A stretch of DNA of 28,865 nucleotides from JAIMBK01 sp040755975 (GTDB taxonomy: Bacteria > Bacillota > Desulfotomaculia > Desulfotomaculales > Nap2-2B), in contig JBFLZY010000030.1 in assembly GCA_040755975.1 (NCBI GenBank), positions 1 to 28,865 on the forward strand, given 5' to 3'. Positions 1 through 8,276 of the stretch are shown one piece after another (position 1 is the first letter of the stretch; each line of letters opens with the position of its first letter). The position numbers and the translations under genes are program-made. The notes beneath the pieces are model-generated. The model saw only the letters and a program-made list of their open reading frames with translations, made no database searches and had not been told where the DNA came from.

Positions 1-1920
1 CGCGCAGACCCCGCACCCGGTGCAGACGGCTTCATCGATGCGGGCCTTGCCGGCAGCGGCGTCCCAGATGTTGGCCGGGCAGGAAAACACCCGGCTGCAG
101 AAGCGCACGCAGCCGCAGGCGTCGCCGAGGCAGCGCTCCTGGTCGACGTAAACCCGGGGCTTTTTGGTTTGCCGCGCCGCCACCAGGGCGCACTCCCGGC
201 GCAAAATCAGCACGTGGAGCTGATTCTGCTGCAGGAGGTCAAAAACCACCCGGGTGGTTGTTTTGATGGCGTAGGGGTCCTGGATGGTGAAGGGGATCCC
301 CAGCCCGGCGACCACTTCCTCGATGGCCACCGCCGGCGCCCCTTCCCCCATGGCGTTGACCCCCATGCCCGGGTGGGGCTGGTGGCCGGTCATGGCGGTG
401 GTACCGTTATCCAGGACAACGCAGAGGAAACGGGCCTGGTTGTAGCGGGCGTCGATCAGGGCCGGCACGGCGGCGTGGAAGAAGGTGGAGTCGCCGATCA
501 CAGCGACCACGGGCTGGCTAAAGCCCAGGCGGGCGAGCTTACCCAAACCGGCGGCCATGCCGACGCTGGCCCCCATGCAGTGGGCGGTGCGTAAAAGATA
601 ATAGCCGGTGCGGCCCAGGCCCAGGGTGTAGCAGCCGATGTCCCCAGTAACGAAGCCGTTGCGGCCGTCTAACTCCAGGGCGGCCCGGATGGCCCAGAAG
701 GAAGCGCGGTGGGGGCAGCCGGCGCAAAAAGCCAGTTCGCGGTCGATCGCCGGAACCGGGGCAAAAGGAGGCGGGCCTTGCGCCGGGGAAGCGGCCGCCT
801 CCCCGGCGATCAGCTCCGGGGCAGCCGGCTCCGGGACGGGCAGCCCCGCCACGGCGGTCAGGGCTTTCACCATGATATCCACGTTCAGCTCACCCGCCCC
901 CGGCCCGAACGGACCGGCCACGTGAGCGCTGTTTTTACCGAAAAAAGATATTTCGCCCACCGCGGACCAGTGCCGGGCGGCCAGGCTGGTGACGCTTTCT
1001 TCAAGGATGGGGTCGGTTTCCTCGGCAAAAATGACTTTTTTGGCCCGGCGCAGGTGGACAAGCAGCAGTTTTTCCGGCAGGGGCCAGGTTAAGCCCAGTT
1101 TTAAAAGGCCGACCCGGTCCGTTAAACCGAGGCTGGCCACGGCTTCGCGGGCGTAGAGGAAGGCCGGTCCGCAGCCGATCACCAGTATCCCGGCGCCGGC
1201 GGGGCCTTCGTAACGGTTAAAAGGCAGCTCTTCGCCCAGTTCGGCCGCGCGCCGGAGCTTTTCCTCCTGCTTTTGATGATAGGCGGCAACGGCGCCCGGA
1301 TTAGTGAGAAAGCGCTCTTCCGGCGGGATGCCGGGGACCTTTTCCCGCGGGGGGAGCGCGCCCAGGACGACGTTGCCGCTGGCGTGGCAGATCCTGGTAA
1401 CTCCCCGGACGATTACCGGGTGCCGGAGGGTTTCGGAGAGTTCAAAGGCAACCTTCACCATCTCTTTCGCTTCGGCGACGGTGGCCGGCTCCAGAACCGG
1501 CACGTGGGCCAGCTTGGCCAGGTAGCGGGAGTCCTCTTCTTTGATGCTGGAATGGGCGTTGGGATCGTCGCCGACGAAAATGACCAGGCCGCTTTTCGTT
1601 CCGGACATGGCGAGGGTGGTCAAAAAGTCAATGGCTACATTTAAGCCGTCGGGCTTCATGACGCAAAGGGCGCGCACCCCGGCAAAGGAAGCGGCCGCCG
1701 CCCCCTCCAGGGCTACTATTTCATTGATTGACCATTCGGCATAAAGGTTAAACTCCGCGGCCAGCCGGCCCAAAATGCTCAACACTTCGGCGGTGGGCGA
1801 GCCCGGGTAGGAGGAGGCGAAGCCAACGCCGGCTTCCAGGGCGCCGCGGGCAACCGCTTCGTTGCCGGTGAGCAGGACCACCTGCCCGGGCCGGTCCGTC
1901 TTTACGCCCGTGATGCTCAT
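1..1920 (-). CDS. iorA: Indolepyruvate:ferredoxin oxidoreductase, alpha subunit (3' end outside window)
   Basis: This enzyme family oxidatively decarboxylates aryl- or other 2-oxoacids to acyl-CoA with thiamine diphosphate (TPP) and Fe-S clusters, reducing ferredoxin in the cytoplasm. 640 codons are visible and the frame runs off the left edge without a stop. The N-terminal half has the pyrimidine-type domain (GNEAVARGALEAGV, then SSYPGSPTAEV). The C-terminal half has the TPP-binding signatures GDIGCYTLG and GDSTFFHAAVPALIDA. Two cysteine groups follow: CLGDACGCVRFC...SCP, and CTGCGVC at the very edge. The ATG overlaps the stop of the upstream FrhB-like gene (TGATG), so the two are translationally coupled. 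The beta subunit, iorB, is expected just beyond the edge but cannot be seen. The true substrate is uncertain. The first cysteine group is not the usual CxxCxxC form. Confidence 0.9.
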   Translation of the reverse strand, partial: MSITGVKTDRPGQVVLLTGNEAVARGALEAGVGFASSYPGSPTAEVLSILGRLAAEFNLYAEWSINEIVALEGAAAASFAGVRALCVMKPDGLNVAIDFLTTLAMSGTKSGLVIFVGDDPNAHSSIKEEDSRYLAKLAHVPVLEPATVAEAKEMVKVAFELSETLRHPVIVRGVTRICHASGNVVLGALPPREKVPGIPPEERFLTNPGAVAAYHQKQEEKLRRAAELGEELPFNRYEGPAGAGILVIGCGPAFLYAREAVASLGLTDRVGLLKLGLTWPLPEKLLLVHLRRAKKVIFAEETDPILEESVTSLAARHWSAVGEISFFGKNSAHVAGPFGPGAGELNVDIMVKALTAVAGLPVPEPAAPELIAGEAAASPAQGPPPFAPVPAIDRELAFCAGCPHRASFWAIRAALELDGRNGFVTGDIGCYTLGLGRTGYYLLRTAHCMGASVGMAAGLGKLARLGFSQPVVAVIGDSTFFHAAVPALIDARYNQARFLCVVLDNGTTAMTGHQPHPGMGVNAMGEGAPAVAIEEVVAGLGIPFTIQDPYAIKTTTRVVFDLLQQNQLHVLILRRECALVAARQTKKPRVYVDQERCLGDACGCVRFCSRVFSCPANIWDAAAGKARIDEAVCTGCGVCA

Positions 1921-3017
1921 CAGTCAATCCCTCCTTGGAGTTTTTGCCGGTAATCGTCCGGCAGGCGCAGGTAGCCGTCCCCGGTCTGGGTGTTCAGCAC
2001 GCGCAGTTTCTTGTTGAAGGCCGCCCGGCGCAAAAGGGGCAGGCGCTCTTCCGGGTAGGGCTTGAGCGCGATTACTCCGGCCGCCCGGGCCTCTTCGACC
2101 AGCGCCTTGCCCGCGGGGGTGCGGACAAGCAGGGTGTTCCAGGCCGGGTCGTACTCCGTGGAACCCACCGAGACGTCGGCCAGTTCGGCGGTGGGGTCGA
2201 AACAGTCCGGGCAGGCGGGCCGGATGAACGGCCGCACCTCATCCACGGGGAAGAGCAATTCCTGGCCGCCGACGAGGGTAAGCTTTAGCCCTTCCACGGG
2301 TATGTCCACCTTGCGGATTTCTTCGGAGCCGGCCTTTTCGGCAAGAAAAGTATAGAATTCGGGGGTCAGCGCCCAGAAGCAAAAGAGGCCGATGACGAAG
2401 ATCGCCAGCCCGGCCGCCGGGAGGTGGGGTAGCTGCTGCTCTTGAGCCTGCATTTTTCTTAAAGCGGTGACCTGGCAGGGCCGGCCGACCACCGCCAGGC
2501 GGCGGCGCTCTTCCCGCACGGCCTGCGGCAGCACGGATAAGGTCGGGCAGGCGGAATACTTGGAGCCGGCGCCGGCCAATAGATCCTCCAGGGTAGCGGC
2601 TACAAACGGCTCGGGCGGGACGGCGCCGTTTCCCCGGGCCAGCAGGGCGGCCTCGATGCGCTCCTGCTTCAGCAAAAAAGCGAGCAGGGCGGTGACCGTC
2701 CCGCCGTACTGAGCGCGGGCGTTTATTTCTTTGTCCTGCGCCCGGCTGAAGTAAATGGCGGAGTGTTCGCCCAGGACGTGGTCTGTGCGGGGCGCGCCAA
2801 AAACCTGGCGGTCCAACTCACCCAAGTCGGTGGGGGTGCGCGGGCAGACCCGGTAGCAGCTGCCGCCGGTCCGGCCGCAGGGGTAAATCACCGCCACTTT
2901 TTCCCTAACTGTGTAAATGTAGGGGCACAGGCCCGCACAGGCCCCGCAGGCGGTGCACATGTTCCGGTCCTGCACCCGGGTTTTCAATTCAACGGGCCCA
3001 CCTTGTTCCGAAAACAT
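1920..3017 (-). CDS. FrhB/FdhB-like Fe-S flavoprotein (coenzyme F420 hydrogenase/dehydrogenase beta-subunit family)
   Basis: 365 aa. The N-terminus has a ferredoxin-like cysteine group (C21, C24, C27, C31 in CTACGACAGLCPY) and a second set at C47, C54 and C58. The rest resembles the FrhB/FdhB catalytic domain: GRPCQVTALRKMQ, GLFCFW, and RPACPDCFDPTAELADVSVG. In known members this domain binds FAD and Fe-S and passes electrons between ferredoxin-like carriers and F420 or a nicotinamide. The electron partner here is unknown. The start is well supported by an AGGAGGAGG Shine-Dalgarno that overlaps the stop region of the upstream gene. The stop overlaps the iorA start, so this protein probably works with IorAB as an electron-transfer subunit. 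That pairing is inferred from gene order only. No F420-synthesis gene lies in the window. Confidence 0.87.
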   Translation of the reverse strand: MFSEQGGPVELKTRVQDRNMCTACGACAGLCPYIYTVREKVAVIYPCGRTGGSCYRVCPRTPTDLGELDRQVFGAPRTDHVLGEHSAIYFSRAQDKEINARAQYGGTVTALLAFLLKQERIEAALLARGNGAVPPEPFVAATLEDLLAGAGSKYSACPTLSVLPQAVREERRRLAVVGRPCQVTALRKMQAQEQQLPHLPAAGLAIFVIGLFCFWALTPEFYTFLAEKAGSEEIRKVDIPVEGLKLTLVGGQELLFPVDEVRPFIRPACPDCFDPTAELADVSVGSTEYDPAWNTLLVRTPAGKALVEEARAAGVIALKPYPEERLPLLRRAAFNKKLRVLNTQTGDGYLRLPDDYRQKLQGGID

Positions 3018-3030
3018 CTAACCCCTCCTC

Positions 3031-3534
3031 CTATTTTTGAAGGCTGCATAATTTTTGAAGCTTTTTACCACGGCGGCTGATCACCACCTCCCCCTTTGCC
3101 AGGTCAACGGCCGCAATCCGGATCTCGCTCCACCCTTTTAAAGAGAACAAATAGCTTTTTGCGTGTGCATACCTTTTTATTGTTTTAGACACCTCACTGG
3201 CGACCCCTTCTTCGGAAACCATTATCCCGTTGATCAAACTGCACATATGTTCTCTTCCGGGGGTCACAACCGCCGACTGAAATTGTTTTAAAAAGGCTTC
3301 AAAGTCCTGGAAATCCCCCAAACTTAAATTCCTCCCAAATACTTTCACCAAAAAATACTCAAAGGTTTCGTAAGAGTCGATAACGTCTTTGGGAGTTAAA
3401 AAAGTTCGGACATGTTTTACGTAAGACTTTGCAAAGAAATCCATCTGTTGTCCAAAAAAGAATCTGTCTCTTTCCACGTCAAAAAATGGTGCCAAACGAT
3501 CATTTAAAAGCTGCAGATAATCTTTTGAATCCAT
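3031..3534 (-). CDS. Small uncharacterised protein, probably DUF8052 family
   Basis: 167 aa from ATG; a TTG two codons upstream is an alternative start. I see no signal peptide, membrane segment or catalytic motif. The sequence is amphipathic and rich in aromatic residues (FFDVERDRFFFGQQMDFF). Its C-terminal half (PGREHMCSLINGIMVS, then KGWSEIRIAAVDL and RRGKKL) resembles from memory a family of roughly 160-residue Firmicute proteins, which I believe is DUF8052; no function is known to me. A strong GAGGAGGTGG lies about 19-25 bases upstream of the candidate starts, further than usual, and no other in-frame start lies between. The gene ends 13 bases before the FrhB-like gene, so it probably heads the same operon. 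Family assignment is moderate; the coding call is good. Confidence 0.75.
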   Translation of the reverse strand: MDSKDYLQLLNDRLAPFFDVERDRFFFGQQMDFFAKSYVKHVRTFLTPKDVIDSYETFEYFLVKVFGRNLSLGDFQDFEAFLKQFQSAVVTPGREHMCSLINGIMVSEEGVASEVSKTIKRYAHAKSYLFSLKGWSEIRIAAVDLAKGEVVISRRGKKLQKLCSLQK

Positions 3535-3700
3535 AAGCAACCAGCAAGCCGATTCTGCTCCACCTCCTCAACATATTCCAATTCGCCAAAAAACCGGGGG
3601 TTCCTTTTTTACTGCCCGCGCCAACCGGAGTTGACTGTAGCCGTTGTCCAGCCAAAAGCCGTGTTCACCACAAAAATTCGGAATAGACGTTGCTTTGCCC

Positions 3701-3729
3701 AAAAAGAAGTACCGGTCGACCGGTACTTC
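3701..3729 (-). terminator. Rho-independent terminator of cstA
   Basis: Read on the minus strand, a perfect 24-base palindrome (3706-3729; half-site GAAGTACCGGTC) is followed at once by TTTTT and lies 41 bases after the cstA stop. Allowing a minimal loop, the stem is about 10 bp. The plus-strand side has no T run, so it should act only on the minus strand. It separates cstA from the three-gene cluster that starts at 3534. Confidence 0.85.
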
Positions 3730-3770
3730 CTGGCAAGCTCCTTTTCTAAATTACGCGGTTTAAAGAAAAA

Positions 3771-5387
3771 CTACAATTTACTGTCTGCGGCGCTTTTGCC
3801 CATTTTCTCATTTTTGAAGGTGTTGTAAGTTAAAACCACAAGGATTACAGCCAGGATAAACAAGGCGAGGGAAATAACAAAGAGGGTGTAATTCGCCGCT
3901 TTAAAGAAATTCAAAATCAGTAAAAACGTTGCGGTAAGCGTTACGCAAAACATGAAAACCATGGGCAGGAAGGTCATCCAGGTTTTCTTTCCGGACCTGG
4001 CCAGCCAAACGGTAACGGCCAACAGCGCCAGGGCGCCCAGGAGCTGGTTCGACGCGCCGAAAATCGGCCATATTTTTTGATAACCATAGGCTAAAAGCAC
4101 ATATGAAGCAACCACGGTAATCAGGGTGGCAACGTATCTATTGCTTAACCAGTTTTGCCCTCCGGTTTTAACTGTAAACAATTCTTCAAAGACGTATCGG
4201 CCGAGCCTCGCGGCGGTATCCAGGCTGGTCAAGACAAAACCGGTGAAAGCCAGGATGACGAAAACCTTCCCGACTTCCCGCGGAACGCCGAAACTTGCCA
4301 TGAAGTCGGAAATCCCGCTGGCAAAGACCACCGCCGGAGATCCCTGGGCTGTTGCCACGTAAGCTACCGAAATCAGGGCGAGAATGGCCAGTGTCCCTTC
4401 CGTCAACATGCCGCCGTAACCAATAAACCGGGCATCCCTTTCGTTGGCAATTTGTTTGGCGGTCGTCCCCGAGCTGACCAGCGAGTGAAATCCCGATATG
4501 GCGCCGCAGGCCACAGTTACAAACAAAATTGGAAACAGATATTGGGGGCCGGCTTTGGTAATAATCGTAAAGCCCTTAACCGCTTGCGTCTGGATATTCG
4601 GATGCATAATCAAAACCCCCAGGACACCGCCAACGATCATGGCAATAAGCAGAAAAGAGCTTAAATAATCCCTGGGTTGTAAAAGCAGCCATACCGGCAG
4701 CACCGACGCAATTAAAACGTAGATCAAAAGAATATATTGCCACGCAACCACGGAAAATTTTAAAAAAGGGTAACTGTAGCCAATCCAGATGGAGATTATG
4801 ATTAAAATCACGCCCGCCACGGTGGAAACAGCAAGATTAACATTTTGCCGGTAGACCAGTCGACCAAACAGAATGGCAATCAGAATAAACAACATGGAAG
4901 CTGTTCCCGCGCTGGGTGAATTCGCAAAAGCGTCCGCGGCGATGCTGGTGAAAGCGGCGATTACCAGGATCAGTGCAAGCCACGCAAAAATACAAAAAAG
5001 CGTTTTGCCCGTCTTTCCTACATTGGTTTCGATGACTTCCCCGATGGACTTTCCTTTATGCCGGATAGAAGCGAAAAGGGCGGCAAAATCATGCACGCCG
5101 CCAACAAAGGCGCTTCCCAGGACAATCCACAGATATACCGGCAGCCAACCGAACATGATCGCCAAAATTGGACCCGTGATTGGGCCGGCGCCGGCGATGG
5201 ACGAAAAGTGGTGACCGAACAAAACCTTTGCATTGGTCGGAACATAGTCGTAACCATCGTACAACTCTTCACTGGGGGTTTTCCGCTGCGGGTCGATCCC
5301 CCACTGCCTGGCCAGGTAGCCTCCGTAAAGGGTATAGGCAACGATAAACAAGATTACTCCTAAAAACAAAAGGACTACAGAATTCAT
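3771..5387 (-). CDS. cstA: CstA-family pyruvate/peptide permease
   Basis: 538-aa polytopic membrane protein with over a dozen hydrophobic segments and no signal peptide cleavage site. CstA-family signatures are clear: the N-terminal DGYDYVPTNAKVLFGHHF, then SIAGAGPITGPILA and VGGVHDFAALFASIRHKGKS. Later comes a segment with SGFHSLVSSGTTAKQI. The length matches the shorter Firmicute CstA proteins rather than the ~700-aa enterobacterial ones. CstA and BtsT of E. coli take up pyruvate with protons; CstA was first linked to peptide use. The gene lies downstream of a LytS/LytR pair, which mirrors the BtsSR-BtsT and YpdAB pyruvate systems, so I infer pyruvate uptake. The start is ATG, with AGGAGG 14 bases upstream, a slightly long spacing. 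It has its own candidate promoter and a strong terminator. Confidence 0.93.
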   Translation of the reverse strand: MNSVVLLFLGVILFIVAYTLYGGYLARQWGIDPQRKTPSEELYDGYDYVPTNAKVLFGHHFSSIAGAGPITGPILAIMFGWLPVYLWIVLGSAFVGGVHDFAALFASIRHKGKSIGEVIETNVGKTGKTLFCIFAWLALILVIAAFTSIAADAFANSPSAGTASMLFILIAILFGRLVYRQNVNLAVSTVAGVILIIISIWIGYSYPFLKFSVVAWQYILLIYVLIASVLPVWLLLQPRDYLSSFLLIAMIVGGVLGVLIMHPNIQTQAVKGFTIITKAGPQYLFPILFVTVACGAISGFHSLVSSGTTAKQIANERDARFIGYGGMLTEGTLAILALISVAYVATAQGSPAVVFASGISDFMASFGVPREVGKVFVILAFTGFVLTSLDTAARLGRYVFEELFTVKTGGQNWLSNRYVATLITVVASYVLLAYGYQKIWPIFGASNQLLGALALLAVTVWLARSGKKTWMTFLPMVFMFCVTLTATFLLILNFFKAANYTLFVISLALFILAVILVVLTYNTFKNEKMGKSAADSKL

Positions 5388-5694
5388 CGCCGCAACTCTC
5401 GCCTCCTCTAAAAAATAATCTACCGCAAAGATCCAAAAGAACCCAAAGAATTACGAAAAATAACAAATTTTCAGCCGGCCGGATCCACCCCCTTTTGCTT
5501 GCCTTAAGGAAACCCGGTTAATAATAATTACCAGGATTCGTGGGTATAACACCGGGCCGTCATCCCCCGCTTAATTATACCGGGTGGTCCTTTTTCCGCC
5601 AACAACAAACCTGCCAGGGGAATAAATTAAGGGATGAAAAGAAACAATCAGAGGATCAACAGAAATGGAGGGCCAAAAAAGGCACGGCTTATTC
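5388..5694 (-). other. Intergenic leader upstream of cstA, no gene
   Basis: 307 bases between the response-regulator stop and the cstA start with no credible coding frame. It holds one candidate promoter (5574-5602), which would give an untranslated leader of about 180 bases. The leader carries several CCGGGT/ACCGGG-type motifs, around 5515-5520, 5553-5556 and 5579-5585, near AT-rich TTAATAATAATTA-like stretches. These could be regulator sites or RNA structure. I see no known riboswitch signature and no clear LytTR direct repeat. Confidence 0.5.
5574..5602 (-). promoter_or_regulatory. Candidate sigma-A promoter for cstA
   Basis: On the minus strand a perfect TATAAT (5574-5579) lies 17 bases after TTGGCG (5597-5602). 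The -10 and spacing are ideal and the -35 is weak (TTG only), which would suit a promoter needing an activator such as the adjacent LytTR regulator. The link to that regulator is inference. Confidence 0.5.
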
Positions 5695-6522
5695 TCAAGC
5701 CAGCCCGAGGAGTCTCTTCAGGGTTTTAACCTGGGACTTGCTGACCGGAATCTGAGTTTTTTGCCGGTCTGCCATAATTACCCAGTAGGTTCCCTTAAAC
5801 CAGGGGATTACTTCTTTGATGTGCCGGAGGTTCACCAGGTAGCTTTTATGGATTCGCAGGAAGGAACCTTCTTCTCTTAAACGCTCGGCCAGTTCGCACA
5901 GAGTTCCGGAAAAATCGTAGCATTCGGTCAGCGTGCTGACCCTGGCCGCACCACCGCTGCTCCGGACAAAAACAATTTCGTGGTAATCAATTAACGTGAT
6001 CCGGCCGCCTTTTTCCACGGGCAGTTTATGTACAGTTTTGCCCGCCGCGGAGTTCCCCGGCCGGGCGGCCTGCCTGTCCGGAGGCAGCAGGAAGTCCAAT
6101 AAGCTCGCCACCTGCCGGACGGCTGATTGCCATAAAAAGGGGTTCCCGGCGAGAGATTGCAGCCGGGCCACCGTTTTCGCCAGCCGTTCGGCTCCGAATG
6201 GCTTCAACAGGTAATCCACGGCGCCCAGCTCAAAGGCCTCGACCGCGTAACGGTCGTAGGCCGTCACAAAAACGATCAGCGGTGGGCGGGGCAGCGCCAG
6301 CATCCGGCGGGCGACTTCACACCCGGGGAGCCCCCGCATGTGGATGTCCAAAAAAACCACGTCCGGCTGGCGGCTAACGGCCATTTCCAGGGCGGCCCGG
6401 CCGCTGTCGGCCTCGCCGCAAACCGTGCAGGCGGGGTAAGCCCGGAGCAAGTGCTTTAGTTCGTCCCGGGCGGGCTCCTCGTCATCAACCAGCAACGCCT
6501 TAAACGACCAGGTCCCGGACAT
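5695..6522 (-). CDS. lytR: LytTR-family response regulator
   Basis: 275 aa. The receiver domain spans residues ~7-125: acidic pocket D13/D14, phospho-acceptor D59 in VVFLDIHM, T/A in FVTAYD and K107 in LLKPF. A linker follows, then a C-terminal LytTR DNA-binding domain (about 170-270; LRIHKSYLVNLRHIKEV and PVSKSQVKTLKRLL are typical). The start overlaps the end of the kinase gene by 23 bases, so the two are co-translated. Relatives include LytR, BtsR and YpdB, which respond to extracellular pyruvate or cell-envelope state and activate transporter genes. The neighbouring cstA is the obvious target, by context only. Binding would be expected in the 307-base region just downstream of this gene. 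Confidence 0.93.
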   Translation of the reverse strand: MSGTWSFKALLVDDEEPARDELKHLLRAYPACTVCGEADSGRAALEMAVSRQPDVVFLDIHMRGLPGCEVARRMLALPRPPLIVFVTAYDRYAVEAFELGAVDYLLKPFGAERLAKTVARLQSLAGNPFLWQSAVRQVASLLDFLLPPDRQAARPGNSAAGKTVHKLPVEKGGRITLIDYHEIVFVRSSGGAARVSTLTECYDFSGTLCELAERLREEGSFLRIHKSYLVNLRHIKEVIPWFKGTYWVIMADRQKTQIPVSKSQVKTLKRLLGLA

Positions 6523-8215
6523 CGCCCGCGCCTCCCTTCGGGGGGATCCGGATGATTACCGTGGTGCCCCGGCCCTGCCGGCTGACCAGGTTAAGGGCGT
6601 ACGCGGGGCCGTAAAGGTTTTTTAACCTTTCGTTTACGTTGGACAAACCGATGCCGCTCCCGCGGCCGTACCCGGAAATAAAGATGGATTGCTGTTCTTC
6701 CGGGGCGATCCCCACCCCGTCATCGCGGATATCGATCACCAGTTCTCCCGAAGCAATTGTCGCCTTTATCTCCACCTGCCCCCCATCTTCCTTCGGATGC
6801 AGGCCATGCTTTACCGCGTTTTCCACCAGGGGCTGAAGGATAAACGAAGGAACCGGCCAGGACCTGGCCGCCGGTTCAATGTGGGTGACCACCCGGAGTT
6901 TATCGCCGAACCGGGCCTGTTCAATGGCCAGGTAAGACTCCACGTGCGCCAGTTCCTCGCCAAGAGCGACAAACTGGTTTGCCTTTTGCAAGTTATGGCG
7001 GAAGAAATTGCTCAACTCGATCAGTAATTCCCGGGCCGTTTCCGGCCGGGAGCGCACCAAAGAGGTAATGGTATTCAGGGCGTTAAACAGGAAATGGGGG
7101 TTTACCTGCGCCTGCAGGGCTTTTAATTCGGCGCCGGCCGCCAGCCGGGCCTGCTGTTCCAGCCGGGCCAGTTCCAGCTGGGTGGAAAACAGGTCGGCCA
7201 GGCCCAGCGCCAGCTGGTGATCGAGCGCCGAGATGCCGCCCTTTCCCTTCCGGTACAGCTTCAAGGTGCCTGACGTAGTCTCCCCGGACTTGAGCGGAAC
7301 CACAACGGCGGCGGTCAATTTGCAGCCGGGGTGGCCGCAGCCGATTTCCTCTTTCTGGTTGGCAATTTGAACTTGACCCGTGGCCAGCGCGTGCCTGGTG
7401 GCTTGGGTCAGCGGTATGCTGCCGGGGATGTGGTGATCCGCCCCTTCCCCCAGGTGCACCAGGATGTGCCGCGCGTCGGTGATGGCCACCGCGTCCATCC
7501 CGGCCATCCGGTAAATGATCTCTGCCGCCCGGGTGGCGGAATCCCGGCTTAATCCCTGGCGCAGGAAAGGAAGGGTCCGGGTGGCGATCTGCAGAGCTTT
7601 TTGGGCCTGGAGGGCGGCAGTCTGCTGCTCCCGCTCCAGGGCCCCTCTAACAATGGCCAGGAAAATGGCCACTCCCGCGGAATTGATGATAATCATCGGC
7701 GGACCGACGATTTGCACCAGCGCCCAGGCTGCGCTGAAGGGCCGCGCCAGGAGCAGGGCGATCACCATGTGGAGAGCCTCGCCAATAACGGCAGCCACCA
7801 GGGCGGCCGGCCAGGGAACCGGCCAGGTGCGGCTGTATTTCTGGATGATCCCGGCCGCCAGCCCCTCCAAAAAAGTTGCCAACCCGCAGGGGAAGGCGGT
7901 GAAACCGCCCAGGAGGTAACGGTGCGCCCCCGCGATGAAACCGGCCCCGGCTCCTGCCAGGGGGCCGCCCAAAAAACCGGCCACCATCGCCCCCACGGCC
8001 CGGAAGTTCGCCACGGCGCCCTGGACGGGGGCGCCGGCATAAGTGCCCGCCACCCCGATCAAACCAAACAACAAAATCATCAGCGCGCGCTCCGCCCACC
8101 CTAACTCGCGGCGAAAAATCCGCTGGTAGATCCCGGTGTAAGACAGGACAAAGGCAACGGTGGCCAACATGCTAATCCGCTCAGTCAGGAGCAAGGGTAA
8201 AGAGTCCCCTACCAC
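6500..8215 (-). CDS. lytS: LytS-type sensor histidine kinase
   Basis: 571 aa from a GTG with AGGTAGG a few bases upstream. The N-terminal ~190 residues form the 5TM-LYT membrane sensor, with the signature FRAVGAMVAGFLGGPLAG followed by GFIAGAHRYLLGG. Residues ~205-350 are GAF-like (CGHPGC, VVVPLKSGETTSGTLKLY). The kinase core has H374 in QVNPHFLFNAL, the N-box PLVENAVKHG around 462-471, DDGVGI around 498 and GSGIGLSNVNERL around 519. This architecture belongs to LytS, BtsS and YpdA, which in several bacteria sense external pyruvate. It sits between the LUD genes and the response regulator, 61 bases after the LUD stop with no terminator, so it may be read from the same transcript. Ligand identity is inferred. 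Confidence 0.93.
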   Translation of the reverse strand: MVGDSLPLLLTERISMLATVAFVLSYTGIYQRIFRRELGWAERALMILLFGLIGVAGTYAGAPVQGAVANFRAVGAMVAGFLGGPLAGAGAGFIAGAHRYLLGGFTAFPCGLATFLEGLAAGIIQKYSRTWPVPWPAALVAAVIGEALHMVIALLLARPFSAAWALVQIVGPPMIIINSAGVAIFLAIVRGALEREQQTAALQAQKALQIATRTLPFLRQGLSRDSATRAAEIIYRMAGMDAVAITDARHILVHLGEGADHHIPGSIPLTQATRHALATGQVQIANQKEEIGCGHPGCKLTAAVVVPLKSGETTSGTLKLYRKGKGGISALDHQLALGLADLFSTQLELARLEQQARLAAGAELKALQAQVNPHFLFNALNTITSLVRSRPETARELLIELSNFFRHNLQKANQFVALGEELAHVESYLAIEQARFGDKLRVVTHIEPAARSWPVPSFILQPLVENAVKHGLHPKEDGGQVEIKATIASGELVIDIRDDGVGIAPEEQQSIFISGYGRGSGIGLSNVNERLKNLYGPAYALNLVSRQGRGTTVIIRIPPKGGAGDVRDLVV

Positions 8216-8276
8216 AAACGCACCTACCTTTTTCCGTCAAATTAATTTTTCTGAACCTAAGGAAAAATCCCGGGAG

